DNA of 64,000 bases from Dysgonomonas sp. 520 (GCF_010501095.1 NZ_QVMP01000001.1:62001-126000); one strand, 5' to 3'. Shown: positions 52,734 to 62,036, counted from the stretch's first letter. Made by a program: numbers and translations. Notes: generated from the sequence alone by a model not told the origin.

Positions 52734-53309
52734 ATGAAGAAATATATTGGACTGACATTCGTTATAGCAGCTATTTCCTTGATTTTTATGTCTTGTGATA
52801 ATGGTGTTTCGTACGCCGACCGGCTAAAGAAGGAGCGAAAACTAATAAGTGAGTTTATCGCGGAGAAAGGATTTGAGGTAAGGAATGGATTTCCCGCCGA
52901 TAGTGTTTTCGAGAAGGGTGTGTATTATAAAGATCCTAAGACAGGAATTTATCTCAGCATACTGGATTATGGCGACTTGGAGCACAAGGCTAGCGCGTCC
53001 AACAGGTCTATGATTAGTTATAGATTCAACACAAGATTTTTCTTGGCGAGCGATTCGGTGGAAGCGAATTTTCCTGCAAACCAATCCGCCCAATTTCATT
53101 ATCTGGGAGATGAAAAAACTTTATATGCTAACAAATCAACTGTATTGGGCTATACTTATATGTCGTATACGGTTGCAATGCCATTGAAATATGTAGGAGA
53201 AGGTGGTATTGTTAGTGTGATAGCTCCTTTTAATTACGGGTCTGCATATCAACAAGAGGCCTACGAGCCGTTGTGGTTGAACGAAATTAAATATTACAAA
53301 ATTTGGTAA
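52734..53309 (+). CDS. DUF4827-type lipoprotein
   Basis: The 191-residue protein has a lipoprotein signal (LIFMSC, Cys21) and the stretch GVSYADRLKKERKLISEFI typical of DUF4827. The C-terminal part (EGGIVSVIAPFNYGSAYQQ, YEPLWLNEIKYYKI) recalls FKBP-like prolyl isomerase folds, as I remember this family from Bacteroides, where it also lies between an NrnA-like gene and glmM. Enzymatic activity is not shown. It sits 22 bases after the previous stop and 14 bases before glmM. Confidence 0.75.
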   Translation: MKKYIGLTFVIAAISLIFMSCDNGVSYADRLKKERKLISEFIAEKGFEVRNGFPADSVFEKGVYYKDPKTGIYLSILDYGDLEHKASASNRSMISYRFNTRFFLASDSVEANFPANQSAQFHYLGDEKTLYANKSTVLGYTYMSYTVAMPLKYVGEGGIVSVIAPFNYGSAYQQEAYEPLWLNEIKYYKIW

Positions 53310-53323
53310 AAAAAATATAGAGT

Positions 53324-54709
53324 ATGGCACTAATTAAATCAATCTCTGGCATCAGAGGTACTATTGGAGGCTCGATAGGTGAAGGGTTGAACCCTCTCGA
53401 TACAGTTAAGTTTGTATCAGCTTACGCTACATTCATAAAGAAAACGACTAAAGTCGGAACAAACAAAATTGTTGTTGGTCGTGATGCTCGTATCTCGGGG
53501 GCAATGATGGATCAGATTGTAGTCGGAACCCTTATGGGGATAGGCTTCGATGTTGTTAACATCGGTTTGGCAACTACCCCGACCACGGAAGTGGCTGTTG
53601 TGATGGAAAATGCTTGCGGGGGAATAATCCTTACTGCCAGCCACAACCCAAGACAGTGGAATGCCTTGAAACTACTGAATTCGGATGGTGAATTTCTGAA
53701 TGCAGTGGAAGGCAATGAAGTTTTGAGGCTAGCCGAATCGGAAGATTTTGTTTATGCAGATGTAGACGGTTTAGGAAAAGTATTCACAAAAGACTATACC
53801 GACGCACATATTCAAGCCGTATTGGACTTGGATTTGGTAGACGTAGAAGCTATTAAGGCGGCAGATTTTAAGGTTGCCATAGATTGTGTCAACTCTGTTG
53901 GAGGAATCGTCTTGCCAAAACTGTTAAAAAGTTTAGGCGTGAGTGAAGTGTTTGAATTGTATTGCGAGCCACATGGCGATTTTCCTCACAATCCGGAGCC
54001 TCTACCCGAACATTTGACAGACATTTCGTCGTTGATGAGTAAGGCGGGTGCGGACGTTGGGTTTGTTGTTGACCCTGATGTCGATCGTCTGGCTATAATA
54101 TGCGAAAATGGAGATATGTTTGGCGAAGAATACACTTTGGTAGCTGTTGCCGATTACATATTGAAACACACTCCCGGAAATACCGTTTCCAATTTGAGTT
54201 CGAGTAGGGCTTTACGTGATATTACTCAAAAATACGGGCAAACTTATACTGCGGCAGCAGTGGGTGAGGTGAACGTGACATCGAAAATGAAAGAAACAGG
54301 AGCTGTGATTGGCGGTGAGGGCAATGGCGGAATCATTTATCCTGCAAGCCATTATGGACGTGATGCCTTGGTCGGTATCGCCTTGTTCCTTTCGCATCTG
54401 GCTCACGAGAAGAAAAAAGTAAGCGAAATTCGTGCAGAGTTGCCACAATATTTTATAGCTAAACAGAAAGTAGAACTTACACCCGATATTGACGTGGATG
54501 CTATTTTGGAAGCTGTAAAAAAACGCTTCTCATCTTACGATGTAACAGACATAGACGGTGTAAAAATTGATTTTCCCGACAAGTGGGTTCACTTGCGTAA
54601 GTCTAATACTGAACCTATAATCAGGGTATATTCCGAGGCTTCGACAATGCAAGAGGCGGAAGCCGTTGGAGCGGAAGTAATGGATATTATCAAAGAACTG
54701 GCTAAATAA
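53324..54709 (+). CDS. glmM: Phosphoglucosamine mutase
   Basis: The 461-residue protein holds the four landmarks of alpha-D-phosphohexomutases: the phosphoserine loop TASHNPRQWNALK, the metal loop DPDVDRLA, the sugar loop GGEGNGG and the phosphate loop KSNTEPIIRVYSEA. GlmM turns glucosamine-6-phosphate to glucosamine-1-phosphate for UDP-GlcNAc and cell-wall synthesis. Phosphomannomutase activity is possible, but the Bacteroidales gene in this place is usually glmM. A terminator follows. Confidence 0.88.
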   Translation: MALIKSISGIRGTIGGSIGEGLNPLDTVKFVSAYATFIKKTTKVGTNKIVVGRDARISGAMMDQIVVGTLMGIGFDVVNIGLATTPTTEVAVVMENACGGIILTASHNPRQWNALKLLNSDGEFLNAVEGNEVLRLAESEDFVYADVDGLGKVFTKDYTDAHIQAVLDLDLVDVEAIKAADFKVAIDCVNSVGGIVLPKLLKSLGVSEVFELYCEPHGDFPHNPEPLPEHLTDISSLMSKAGADVGFVVDPDVDRLAIICENGDMFGEEYTLVAVADYILKHTPGNTVSNLSSSRALRDITQKYGQTYTAAAVGEVNVTSKMKETGAVIGGEGNGGIIYPASHYGRDALVGIALFLSHLAHEKKKVSEIRAELPQYFIAKQKVELTPDIDVDAILEAVKKRFSSYDVTDIDGVKIDFPDKWVHLRKSNTEPIIRVYSEASTMQEAEAVGAEVMDIIKELAK

Positions 54710-54732
54710 CAATTTAGTATTTAATATAGACG

Positions 54733-54769
54733 AATAGCGGGAGTTTCGATGAAAGTTCCCGCTATTTTT
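54733..54769 (+). terminator. Terminator after glmM
   Basis: AATAGCGGGA and TCCCGCTATT form a stem; an inner TTTC/GAAA pair extends it, and five T follow. Confidence 0.85.
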
Positions 54770-55019
54770 GTTTATAGACATTAAGTTATTATTGTACATA
54801 AAAACTAATTAATGGAATAAATTAGTAATAATTATTTTTCTTTTTTTTGCAAAGTAATAAAGTAAGTTAATATTTCGGCCCTTTTGGAGTATATGACCCG
54901 GTTGAATAGAAGATTTTCTTTAATTTTGATATGTCAGTCGGATAGATTGCATCCGCTTTTAAGAAAAAAAATTAAGAAACAACATTCGCCAAAGTCGGGG
55001 CGAAACAAATAAAAAAAGA
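54770..55019 (+). promoter_or_regulatory. Region with promoter of the monooxygenase gene
   Basis: This gene-free stretch holds TAATTTTG at 54921-54928 with TTG at 54902-54904 (16 bases apart). The leader of about 85 bases includes a small TTCGCC/GGCGAA hairpin near 54985-55003. Confidence 0.35.
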
Positions 55020-55310
55020 ATGGAAGAGTTAAAAATTGTAGCAACAATAGTTATAAAAGCTGAGTTTAAAAGTGATTTGGAAAAAATATTTCGCACCGTA
55101 GTAGACGAAACACGAAAAGAATCCGGTAATATTTCGTACGAATTGCATCAGGATATTCAAAATCCATTAAAATACATCATACTGGAAGTCTGGCATTCGC
55201 AAGAGGCTATCGACAAGCATAATGAGAGTCCGCATTTCAAAGCATTTGCTTCCGGCATTGATGGCAAAATAGACAGCTTGGCAATTAATGTGATCAAAAA
55301 GGTGTACTAA
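55020..55310 (+). CDS. Antibiotic biosynthesis monooxygenase-like protein (YgiN family)
   Basis: The 96-residue protein has the ferredoxin-like dimeric alpha-beta barrel pattern: KIVATIVIKAEFKSDLEKIF, TRKESGNISYELHQDIQNP, YIILEVWHSQEAIDKHNESPHFKAF. Such proteins are cofactor-free quinol monooxygenases or autoinducer-2 modifiers. A functional call beyond the fold is not possible. It is monocistronic. Confidence 0.85.
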   Translation: MEELKIVATIVIKAEFKSDLEKIFRTVVDETRKESGNISYELHQDIQNPLKYIILEVWHSQEAIDKHNESPHFKAFASGIDGKIDSLAINVIKKVY

Positions 55311-55417
55311 GATGTTATATTGAATAAGATATTGTTCAATTCGTTTGCAGTGATGTGTGGAAATGTTGAAGTCATCTTAATAAATCCGCACAAACTCTAT
55401 TGTCAAAAGAAAAGTCG

Positions 55418-56176
55418 ATGAAAAAAAGATTGTTTTTCCTGTTTATCATTCTTCTTACAATTTCTGCGTGTAAGCAGCAACGGTATGGCGTAACCTCGAT
55501 GAGGGGAGAAAGGATATTGTTGGACGGTGGCTTCGACAAAAACCGGAACACCTCCGTGGTGCGGCTTGTTGATCACTACAAACAACAGATAGACAGAGAG
55601 ATGTCTGTGATTATCGGACAATCGTCTCAGTATATGGAAAAGGGGCGTCCCGAAAGCCTCTTAACAAATCTTACTTCTGATCTGATGAAAGCAGAAGGAG
55701 ACAAATTCACCAACGACAATTGCGATCTTGCCTTGATGAACGTAGACGGACACAGGGCTAGCCTGCCGAAAGGAGATATTACCATTGGTAATATGTATGA
55801 AATATTCTCTTTCGAAAATGCTCTTGTTCTGGCAAAATTGAGAGGCTCTGTTTTGAACGAAATTTTCGAATCGTATGCAAAAATGGGAGGAGCGGGAATT
55901 TCTTCATCAGCAAAACTCGTGATCAGCAAAGACGGAAAACTCGTAAGCGCCCTTATCAACGGGCAAGCTGTTGACAAGGATAAGGTGTATTCTGTTGTTA
56001 CGCTCGATTATCTTGCCGGAGGCAACGATGGCATGGAAGCGTTGAAGAAGGCTGACTCCATCGAACCTCTCAACATAACGTTAAGGGATGCGATGATGAA
56101 TTATATCAAACAAAAGGCGAAGGAAGGCAAAGTGATTTCATCGGTTTTGGATGAAAGGATAGTAGTAAAGGAATAA
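55418..56176 (+). CDS. 5'-nucleotidase C-terminal domain lipoprotein
   Basis: The 252-residue product has a lipoprotein signal (LLTISAC, Cys18) and matches the substrate-binding C-terminal domain of UshA/NT5E-type nucleotidases: LALMNVDGHRASLPKGDITIGNMYEIFSFEN, then VYSVVTLDYLAGGNDGMEAL. The catalytic metal domain is absent and is encoded by the next gene, so the enzyme is split in reversed order. An upstream in-frame ATG (55400) adds six residues. Confidence 0.88.
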   Translation: MKKRLFFLFIILLTISACKQQRYGVTSMRGERILLDGGFDKNRNTSVVRLVDHYKQQIDREMSVIIGQSSQYMEKGRPESLLTNLTSDLMKAEGDKFTNDNCDLALMNVDGHRASLPKGDITIGNMYEIFSFENALVLAKLRGSVLNEIFESYAKMGGAGISSSAKLVISKDGKLVSALINGQAVDKDKVYSVVTLDYLAGGNDGMEALKKADSIEPLNITLRDAMMNYIKQKAKEGKVISSVLDERIVVKE

Positions 56177-56301
56177 ATATTATTCAATAAAGTTTGATAA
56201 TACCAATTAAACATTGATTTATGTTTTAATTTGAAAATGCAGGGGAAGATCACACAAACAAAAAACGCTTTTCAAATACAGATTGGCATTAATAATAGAA
56301 A

Positions 56302-57147
56302 ATGAAAGCATCAAAAAATATATTCGCACTATTGTTCTTATTGACCGTTTTGACAGGAACAATATCTGCCCAGAAAAATATCGTTATCATTCACACCAAT
56401 GATACGCATAGCCGTATAGAGCCGATGCCGAAAACGGATAAAGAATATCCGGACAAAGGGGGTGTGATAAGGCGTGCCGACTATATCGGACAAATACGAA
56501 AAGAAAACAGCAAAGCACTACTTCTTGATGCCGGTGATTTTGTTCAGGGAACACCTTATTTCAATCTATTTAAAGGACGAGTGGAGGCGCAGGCAATGAG
56601 CCTTCTTAAATACGACGCCGGAACTCTAGGAAACCATGAGTTTGACTACGGATTGGATACTTTGAAAAGAATAATACAAGGGCTCAGCTTTCCTATTGTC
56701 AATTGCAACTACGATTTTTCCAACACCGTGCTCAGAGGCTTGGTGAAGCCATACATCACAATGAAAAGAGATGGTGTGAAAATTGGTATAATCGGTGTAG
56801 GTATTGACCCCGAAGGATTGATCGAAAAAAACAAATACGAAGGAATGGTATTTAACCCGATCATTTCTTCGGCAAACAAATATTCTCAAATTTTGAAAGA
56901 AAAAGAAAAGTGCGACCTCATCATTTGCCTTTCCCACATCGGATACGATACCAAAGAAGTGAATGATATCCGGCTTGCACAAGAAACCGAATATATTGAC
57001 ATTATTATAGGCGGACATTCGCACACTTATATGGAAAAACCCGATATACGCAAAAACCTTTCAGGAAAAGATGTGATGATTTTTCAACAAGGTAAAAACG
57101 GCTCATATATAGGACGGATTGACGTTGTACTTGATAAAATAAACTGA
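56302..57147 (+). CDS. Secreted metallophosphatase, 5'-nucleotidase N-terminal domain
   Basis: After a signal peptide (ALLFLLTVLTGTISAQ) the 281-residue protein shows the dimetal motifs VIIHTNDTHSR, LLLDAGDFVQGTPYF, LGNHEFDYG, CLSHIGYD and IIGGHSHTY. It is the calcineurin-like catalytic domain of UshA; the C-terminal substrate domain is in the preceding gene. Together they probably hydrolyse nucleotides in the periplasm or at the surface. The GH3 gene starts two bases after its stop. Confidence 0.92.
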   Translation: MKASKNIFALLFLLTVLTGTISAQKNIVIIHTNDTHSRIEPMPKTDKEYPDKGGVIRRADYIGQIRKENSKALLLDAGDFVQGTPYFNLFKGRVEAQAMSLLKYDAGTLGNHEFDYGLDTLKRIIQGLSFPIVNCNYDFSNTVLRGLVKPYITMKRDGVKIGIIGVGIDPEGLIEKNKYEGMVFNPIISSANKYSQILKEKEKCDLIICLSHIGYDTKEVNDIRLAQETEYIDIIIGGHSHTYMEKPDIRKNLSGKDVMIFQQGKNGSYIGRIDVVLDKIN

Positions 57148-57149
57148 AA

Positions 57150-60131
57150 ATGAAAAGATATTTCGCTTCGGCACTCATTATATTTACATCGGTCTTCGGA
57201 TTTGCTCAAACAAACAAGATTGTTCCTAACATGGAAAAGAAAGCAGATCAGAAGAAAATGAACGCATGGGTCGACTCTGTGTTTAACACAATGACCCTCG
57301 ATCAAAAAATAGGGCAGATGATTGTGGTTGCATTCAATGCCAACAATTCGGATGTGAACAAGAAAAAACTGCTCAGCCTTATAAATAACCAATACGTTGG
57401 CGGTATAATCTTTCGCAAAGGAACGGCTGCAGGGCAGGCGGGACTAGTAAATTATGCCCAGAGAAATTCTAAAATTCCGTTACTGGTTGGCGCTGATGCC
57501 GAATGGGGTTTATCTATGAGATTGGAAAATACTACCCGCTTTCCTTGGAATATGATGCTGGGCGCAATTCAAGAAGACTCATTGCTCTATCTCTACGGAA
57601 AAGAGATGGCTCGCCAGTGTAAATTGATGGGGATTCATGTCAATTATGCACCCGTGATGGATGTGAATACCAATCCCGACAATCCGGTTATCGGCGCCCG
57701 TGCCTTCAGCGACAATCCGGAGCGTGTGTCGCATCATGGCAGACTATTTTCTAAAGGCTTGGAAGATAACGGCATCTTGTCTTCTGCAAAACATTTTCCG
57801 GGGCATGGAAGCACATCTGCCGATTCGCACCACACCCTTCCGCTTGTCGACAGGGATTTAGAAACACTGAACGAAGAAGATATATCTGTTTTTAAAGATT
57901 ACATTGAGGCTGGTTTTGGCAGTGTAATGGTGGGACACATGAACATTCCGGCACTTGACAAAAGTGGCGATCCCAGCAGTTTGTCTAAACCTATTGTGAC
58001 CGATTTGCTTCAAGATCAGCTTGGCTTTTCCGGTCTGATCGTAACCGACGGGCTCGAAATGAAAGGCATTTCGGGAGAGCCTGATATGAGTGTCCGCCTT
58101 ATCAGTGCAGGGAATGATATGTTGCTAGGGCCAATCTATCCTGTCAAGGAGTTCAATGCCTTGAAAGCCGCTGTGGCAAACAAAACCCTCAGCGAAGAAC
58201 TGATAAATGAAAAATGCAAGAAAATACTGAGATGGAAATATATATTGGGTGCAAATAAGGCTGCCACCATCGATACTAAAAATCTGATGGCAAGCCTAAA
58301 CTCACCTCATGCCGAATGGCTGAACCGCAAGCTCAATGAAAAGGCAATGACTTTGCTGAAAAATGACGGCAACATCATTCCTTTCAAAAATCTGGATAAG
58401 CAGAAAATTGCGGTTGTGTCTGTTGGGGCAACAAAAGGAAACTCTTTTCAGAGAACACTCAATCTCTACGATAATGTGGTTACATTCGAAGCTCCCGGCT
58501 CAGAAGCATTATCCGGACTGAGATCGTCTTTAGCCAGATATTCAACCGTAATCATAGCCATTCATGGCAACAAAGGCTATTCGGACAATGCAATAGAGAA
58601 CATTCTCAAGGATAAGAAAGGAATTTTGGTCTTTCTTTCCAATCCATACAAGATAGGCAATTACCCCAAGTCCGTTAATGCCGCCGACGCCGTTCTGGCT
58701 GCATACGAAAACACCCGTTTTGCACAAGAGTATGCGGCACAGGCACTTTTCGGAGGTAACTCTATAAATGGCATACTGCCCGTAACGGTTCCGGGATTGT
58801 TTGATATGGGCGATGGTCTTAAAACAGAAAAAGGGCGTTTGAGCTACAACATACCTGAGGAGGTCGGGGTATCGTCTCAGAAGTTGGGGCGAATAGAAAA
58901 TGTAATTCGGGAGGGTTTGAAAGAAAAAGCATATCCGGGTTGTCAGGTGTTGATAGCCAAAGATGGCGTTGTGATTTATAACAAATCGTTCGGCACGTTT
59001 ACTTACGAATCTAAACAAGAAGTTACGGACGACGACATTTACGATTTAGCCTCCATGAGCAAGGCTACGGCAACCGTCCCCGCTGTAATGCAACTCTTCG
59101 ATCAGAAAAAAATAGGACTGAACGACAAGTTGAGCAAATATGTTCCGGTACTCAAAAATACGGATAAAGCAAATATCACGGTCAGAGAAGCACTGCTGCA
59201 CGAAACGGGGATGCCCTCCTTCATTCCGTACTACATGCCCGCCATAGACACGGATAGCTATAACGGAAAGCTCTTCAATGCCAGGCAAACCCCACTCTAC
59301 TCGGCAGAATTTGATAGGACAACATGGGCTAGGACTGATTACAAGTTCAAGCCCAATTTGATTTCTGCAGTACCCAAGAAAGGATATGACCTTAAGATAG
59401 CCGACAAATTGTATGGCAATGTGGCATACAAAGACACTTTGCTCGATCTGCTGGCTAATGCTAAACTTCGTGCGACAAAAAAATACCTGTATAGTTGCCT
59501 CAATTTTATGTTGCTGAAAGAAGCTGTTGAAGAGATCAGCAAGGAAGACCTTAGCTCCTTTCTGCAAAAGAACTTCTATGAGAAGCTGGGGGCATATACC
59601 ACTACTTATAATCCTTTGGAGAAATTCGGTAAGAATATGATCGTTCCTACCGAAAAAGATGATTTCTTGCGCAAGCAGCTATTGCAGGGGTACGCCCATG
59701 ATGAGGGCGCAGCCTTCTTAGGAGGTATTTCCGGAAATGCCGGACTTTTTTCAAATGCCAATGATCTGGCAAAGCTATATCAGATGCTGCTGAACAATGG
59801 CGAATACGGCGGAGAGCACTATCTGAGCAAGCAGACATGCCGAACCTTCACTATCACCAAAAGCAGCACATCTCGTCGGGGATTGGGTTTCGACAAGCCG
59901 GATATACAGAATACCAATTCAAGTCCCACCAGTCCCAGTACACCGGTTTCTACCTATGGGCATACAGGCTTCACCGGAACCAGCTTCTGGATAGACCCGG
60001 ACAACCAGCTGATCTATATATTCTTGTCGAACAGGGTATATCCTAAACGCACAAACAGGAAACTTATGAGCCTGAATATCAGATCGAGAATACAAGAAGA
60101 AATATACAACGCCTTGAATAACCCAAAATAG
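57150..60131 (+). CDS. GH3 (NagZ-like) glycosidase fused to a serine beta-lactamase-like domain
   Basis: The 993-residue exported protein has a GH3 domain (about 40-380) with the NagZ loop AKHFPGHGSTSADSHHTLP (His/Asp dyad near 225-227) and the nucleophile Asp300 in VTDGLEMKGI. A GH3 C-terminal-like domain (about 390-570) follows. Residues about 590-985 are a class C beta-lactamase/DD-peptidase-like domain with SMSK at 635-638, YSCLNF and GHTGFTG. NagZ cuts GlcNAc-anhMurNAc links; the second domain likely acts on the stem peptide or as an esterase. It lies in an operon with the 5'-nucleotidase and a VanX-like dipeptidase, pointing to muropeptide salvage. Confidence 0.93.
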   Translation: MKRYFASALIIFTSVFGFAQTNKIVPNMEKKADQKKMNAWVDSVFNTMTLDQKIGQMIVVAFNANNSDVNKKKLLSLINNQYVGGIIFRKGTAAGQAGLVNYAQRNSKIPLLVGADAEWGLSMRLENTTRFPWNMMLGAIQEDSLLYLYGKEMARQCKLMGIHVNYAPVMDVNTNPDNPVIGARAFSDNPERVSHHGRLFSKGLEDNGILSSAKHFPGHGSTSADSHHTLPLVDRDLETLNEEDISVFKDYIEAGFGSVMVGHMNIPALDKSGDPSSLSKPIVTDLLQDQLGFSGLIVTDGLEMKGISGEPDMSVRLISAGNDMLLGPIYPVKEFNALKAAVANKTLSEELINEKCKKILRWKYILGANKAATIDTKNLMASLNSPHAEWLNRKLNEKAMTLLKNDGNIIPFKNLDKQKIAVVSVGATKGNSFQRTLNLYDNVVTFEAPGSEALSGLRSSLARYSTVIIAIHGNKGYSDNAIENILKDKKGILVFLSNPYKIGNYPKSVNAADAVLAAYENTRFAQEYAAQALFGGNSINGILPVTVPGLFDMGDGLKTEKGRLSYNIPEEVGVSSQKLGRIENVIREGLKEKAYPGCQVLIAKDGVVIYNKSFGTFTYESKQEVTDDDIYDLASMSKATATVPAVMQLFDQKKIGLNDKLSKYVPVLKNTDKANITVREALLHETGMPSFIPYYMPAIDTDSYNGKLFNARQTPLYSAEFDRTTWARTDYKFKPNLISAVPKKGYDLKIADKLYGNVAYKDTLLDLLANAKLRATKKYLYSCLNFMLLKEAVEEISKEDLSSFLQKNFYEKLGAYTTTYNPLEKFGKNMIVPTEKDDFLRKQLLQGYAHDEGAAFLGGISGNAGLFSNANDLAKLYQMLLNNGEYGGEHYLSKQTCRTFTITKSSTSRRGLGFDKPDIQNTNSSPTSPSTPVSTYGHTGFTGTSFWIDPDNQLIYIFLSNRVYPKRTNRKLMSLNIRSRIQEEIYNALNNPK

Positions 60132-60137
60132 AAGCAA

Positions 60138-60872
60138 ATGATTAGGCTCTTTCTTATTATTGTTTGGATATCTGTTTGTTATGTGTCTTGTGTCGGAAAA
60201 ACAAACAATATTGATAAGCAGACGGTTAGTGATGATCCGAAAGTTCACACAACAGACTCGATCGCTCAACCTGAGCCGATTATCTCTTGCCTTGAGCAGA
60301 AGATGATTGATCAGGGATTGATATGTGTCAATCACTTGGATTCTTCGTTGGTTGTAGATTTGAAGTATGCCACCACCGACAATTTTACCAAAGTGGTGTT
60401 GTACGACACCCTGAGCAATGCTTATCTGCATCCTTTGGCCGCAGAAAAACTAATAAAGGCGCAAAAATTGCTGAAAGAAATAGACCCGAATCTCAGTCTG
60501 TTGATATATGATGCCGCTCGTCCATTGTCTGTTCAAAAGAAAATGTTTCAAGTGGTACAAGGCACAAAATATCAGGCTTATGTTGCCAATCCTTCTCGAA
60601 CGGGACTTCACAATTATGGTATAGCTGTTGACCTGACTATCTGCGATTTGTCTGGCAATGCTCTGGATATGGGTACGCCGTTCGACTTTTTCGGCAAAGA
60701 AGCGGGAATAACCAACGAGGCGGCTTTCCTAACCAAAAAACAGATAGAAAACCGCAACCTCTTGCGAAAAGTAATGACTGGTGCAGGCTTCCTGACTATT
60801 CGTGGCGAGTGGTGGCATTTCAATGCGCTATCTTTGGCTGATGCAAAGAAAACCTGCCGATTAATTGAATAA
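60138..60872 (+). CDS. D-alanyl-D-alanine dipeptidase (VanX/DdpX family) lipoprotein
   Basis: The 244-residue protein has a lipoprotein signal (CYVSC, Cys18) and the M15D peptidase motifs: SLLIYDAARPLSVQKKMF, SRTGLHNYGIAVDLT with the zinc ligands His and Asp, and GEWWHFN with the catalytic Glu and third zinc ligand. It splits D-Ala-D-Ala. With a lipid anchor it works in the periplasm on released wall peptides, so nutrient recovery is more likely than vancomycin resistance; no vanH or vanA genes are near. It starts six bases after the GH3 stop. Confidence 0.92.
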   Translation: MIRLFLIIVWISVCYVSCVGKTNNIDKQTVSDDPKVHTTDSIAQPEPIISCLEQKMIDQGLICVNHLDSSLVVDLKYATTDNFTKVVLYDTLSNAYLHPLAAEKLIKAQKLLKEIDPNLSLLIYDAARPLSVQKKMFQVVQGTKYQAYVANPSRTGLHNYGIAVDLTICDLSGNALDMGTPFDFFGKEAGITNEAAFLTKKQIENRNLLRKVMTGAGFLTIRGEWWHFNALSLADAKKTCRLIE

Positions 60873-60940
60873 AATCGGAGTTTTCGCCGAATTTAATACA
60901 ACGCTTCCCAATCATTGATTCGCATTATTAATAAGAAACC

Positions 60941-61070
60941 GTCTAGACTTTTTCGTTTTATTCAATTTTGTCATCCTGAGAGTATCGAAGGATCTGTTTT
61001 TTAGATGTTTCACTACGTTCAACATGACAAAAACTCAAAAATTAAGTATAATTTAAAAAGTCTAGATGAC
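60941..61070. repeat. MITE-like element with terminal inverted repeats
   Basis: TCTAGACTTTTT at 60942-60953 is inverted at 61055-61066. Nested inside, TTTTGTCAT (60966-60974) is inverted at 61024-61032, and the segment TCATCCTGAG-AGTATCGAAGGATCTG is like a palindromic repeat seen between genes of many Bacteroidota. It has no coding capacity. Confidence 0.65.
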
Positions 61071-61111
61071 TTCTAAATATATTTTTTACGTGTAGACAAG
61101 AAGTAAAGAAT

Positions 61112-61119
61112 TACCTTTG
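61112..61119 (+). promoter_or_regulatory. Candidate -7 box directly before miaA
   Basis: TACCTTTG, a full match, ends five bases before the ATG, so the transcript would start at or next to the start codon. Confidence 0.45.
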
Positions 61120-61124
61120 CAGAT

Positions 61125-62036
61125 ATGAGCAAGTACGATTTGATAGCGATAGTAGGACCTACGGCATCCGGAAAGACCAGCCTGGCATGTAAATTGGCCT
61201 ACGAACTAAACTCCGAAATAATAAGTGGAGACTCTCGACAGGTATACAGGCAGATGGATATTGGCACCGGTAAAGATTTGAGTGACTATATTGTTGAAGG
61301 CAGGCAAATACCTTATCACCTGATTGATATTCGTGAAGCCGGAGACAAATACAATATATTTGAGTATCAGCAAGATTTTTACAGAGCTTACAAGGATATT
61401 ACAGACAGGGGCAAGTTGCCTGTTTTGTGTGGAGGTTCAGGTTTATATGTAGAGTCGGTATTGAAAAGTTATCCTTTAGTCAATGTCCCCGAAAATAAGG
61501 AGTTAAGAAAAAAACTGCAAGATAAATCATTGAATGAGTTGACACTTATTTTGTCGTCGTATAAAAACCTTCATAACAAGACAGACGTTGATACGGCACA
61601 AAGGGCAATCCGTGCCATTGAAATTGCCGAATATACACTCTTGCATCCTGTTGAGGCGAGTAAGACAATCAATCTCAATAGTTTAATTATTGGTGTAGAT
61701 ATAGACCGCGAAACCCGTAGGAGACGAATTTCAGATCGGCTACGGACGCGATTGGAAGAGGGAATGATAGCCGAAGTTCAGGGTATACTTGATCAGGGCA
61801 TACAACCCGAAGATTTGATTTACTACGGTTTGGAATACAAATATATCACCCTGCATATTATAGGCAAACTGAAATATAACGAAATGGTCGATCAGTTAGA
61901 AATAGCGATACATCAATTTGCCAAACGTCAGATGACATGGTTCAGAGGAATGGAAAAAAGAGGTTTGTCTATTCATTGGATAAACCATAACCTGCCTGAT
62001 GCTGAAAAGATTAATTCAATCAAGGCTTTATTGTAA
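61125..62036 (+). CDS. miaA: tRNA dimethylallyltransferase
   Basis: The 303-residue protein starts with the P-loop IVGPTASGKTSLACKLA, followed by ISGDSRQVYRQMDIGTGKD, PYHLIDI, LPVLCGGSGLY, DTAQRAIRAIEI and FAKRQMTWFRG. It adds a dimethylallyl group to A37 of tRNAs that read U-starting codons. Bacteroidales often have two miaA genes; the SRQVYRQMDIGTGKD form with Arg-Gln belongs to the second type as I recall. The 3' end overlaps the marC gene on the other strand by nine bases. Confidence 0.93.
   Translation: MSKYDLIAIVGPTASGKTSLACKLAYELNSEIISGDSRQVYRQMDIGTGKDLSDYIVEGRQIPYHLIDIREAGDKYNIFEYQQDFYRAYKDITDRGKLPVLCGGSGLYVESVLKSYPLVNVPENKELRKKLQDKSLNELTLILSSYKNLHNKTDVDTAQRAIRAIEIAEYTLLHPVEASKTINLNSLIIGVDIDRETRRRRISDRLRTRLEEGMIAEVQGILDQGIQPEDLIYYGLEYKYITLHIIGKLKYNEMVDQLEIAIHQFAKRQMTWFRGMEKRGLSIHWINHNLPDAEKINSIKALL

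Noticed and set aside
60138-60872. VanX-like gene as vancomycin resistance
   Set aside because: No vanH, vanA or vanS/vanR homologues are near, and the lipoprotein signal places the enzyme outside the cytoplasm, where it would not deplete the D-Ala-D-Ala pool.
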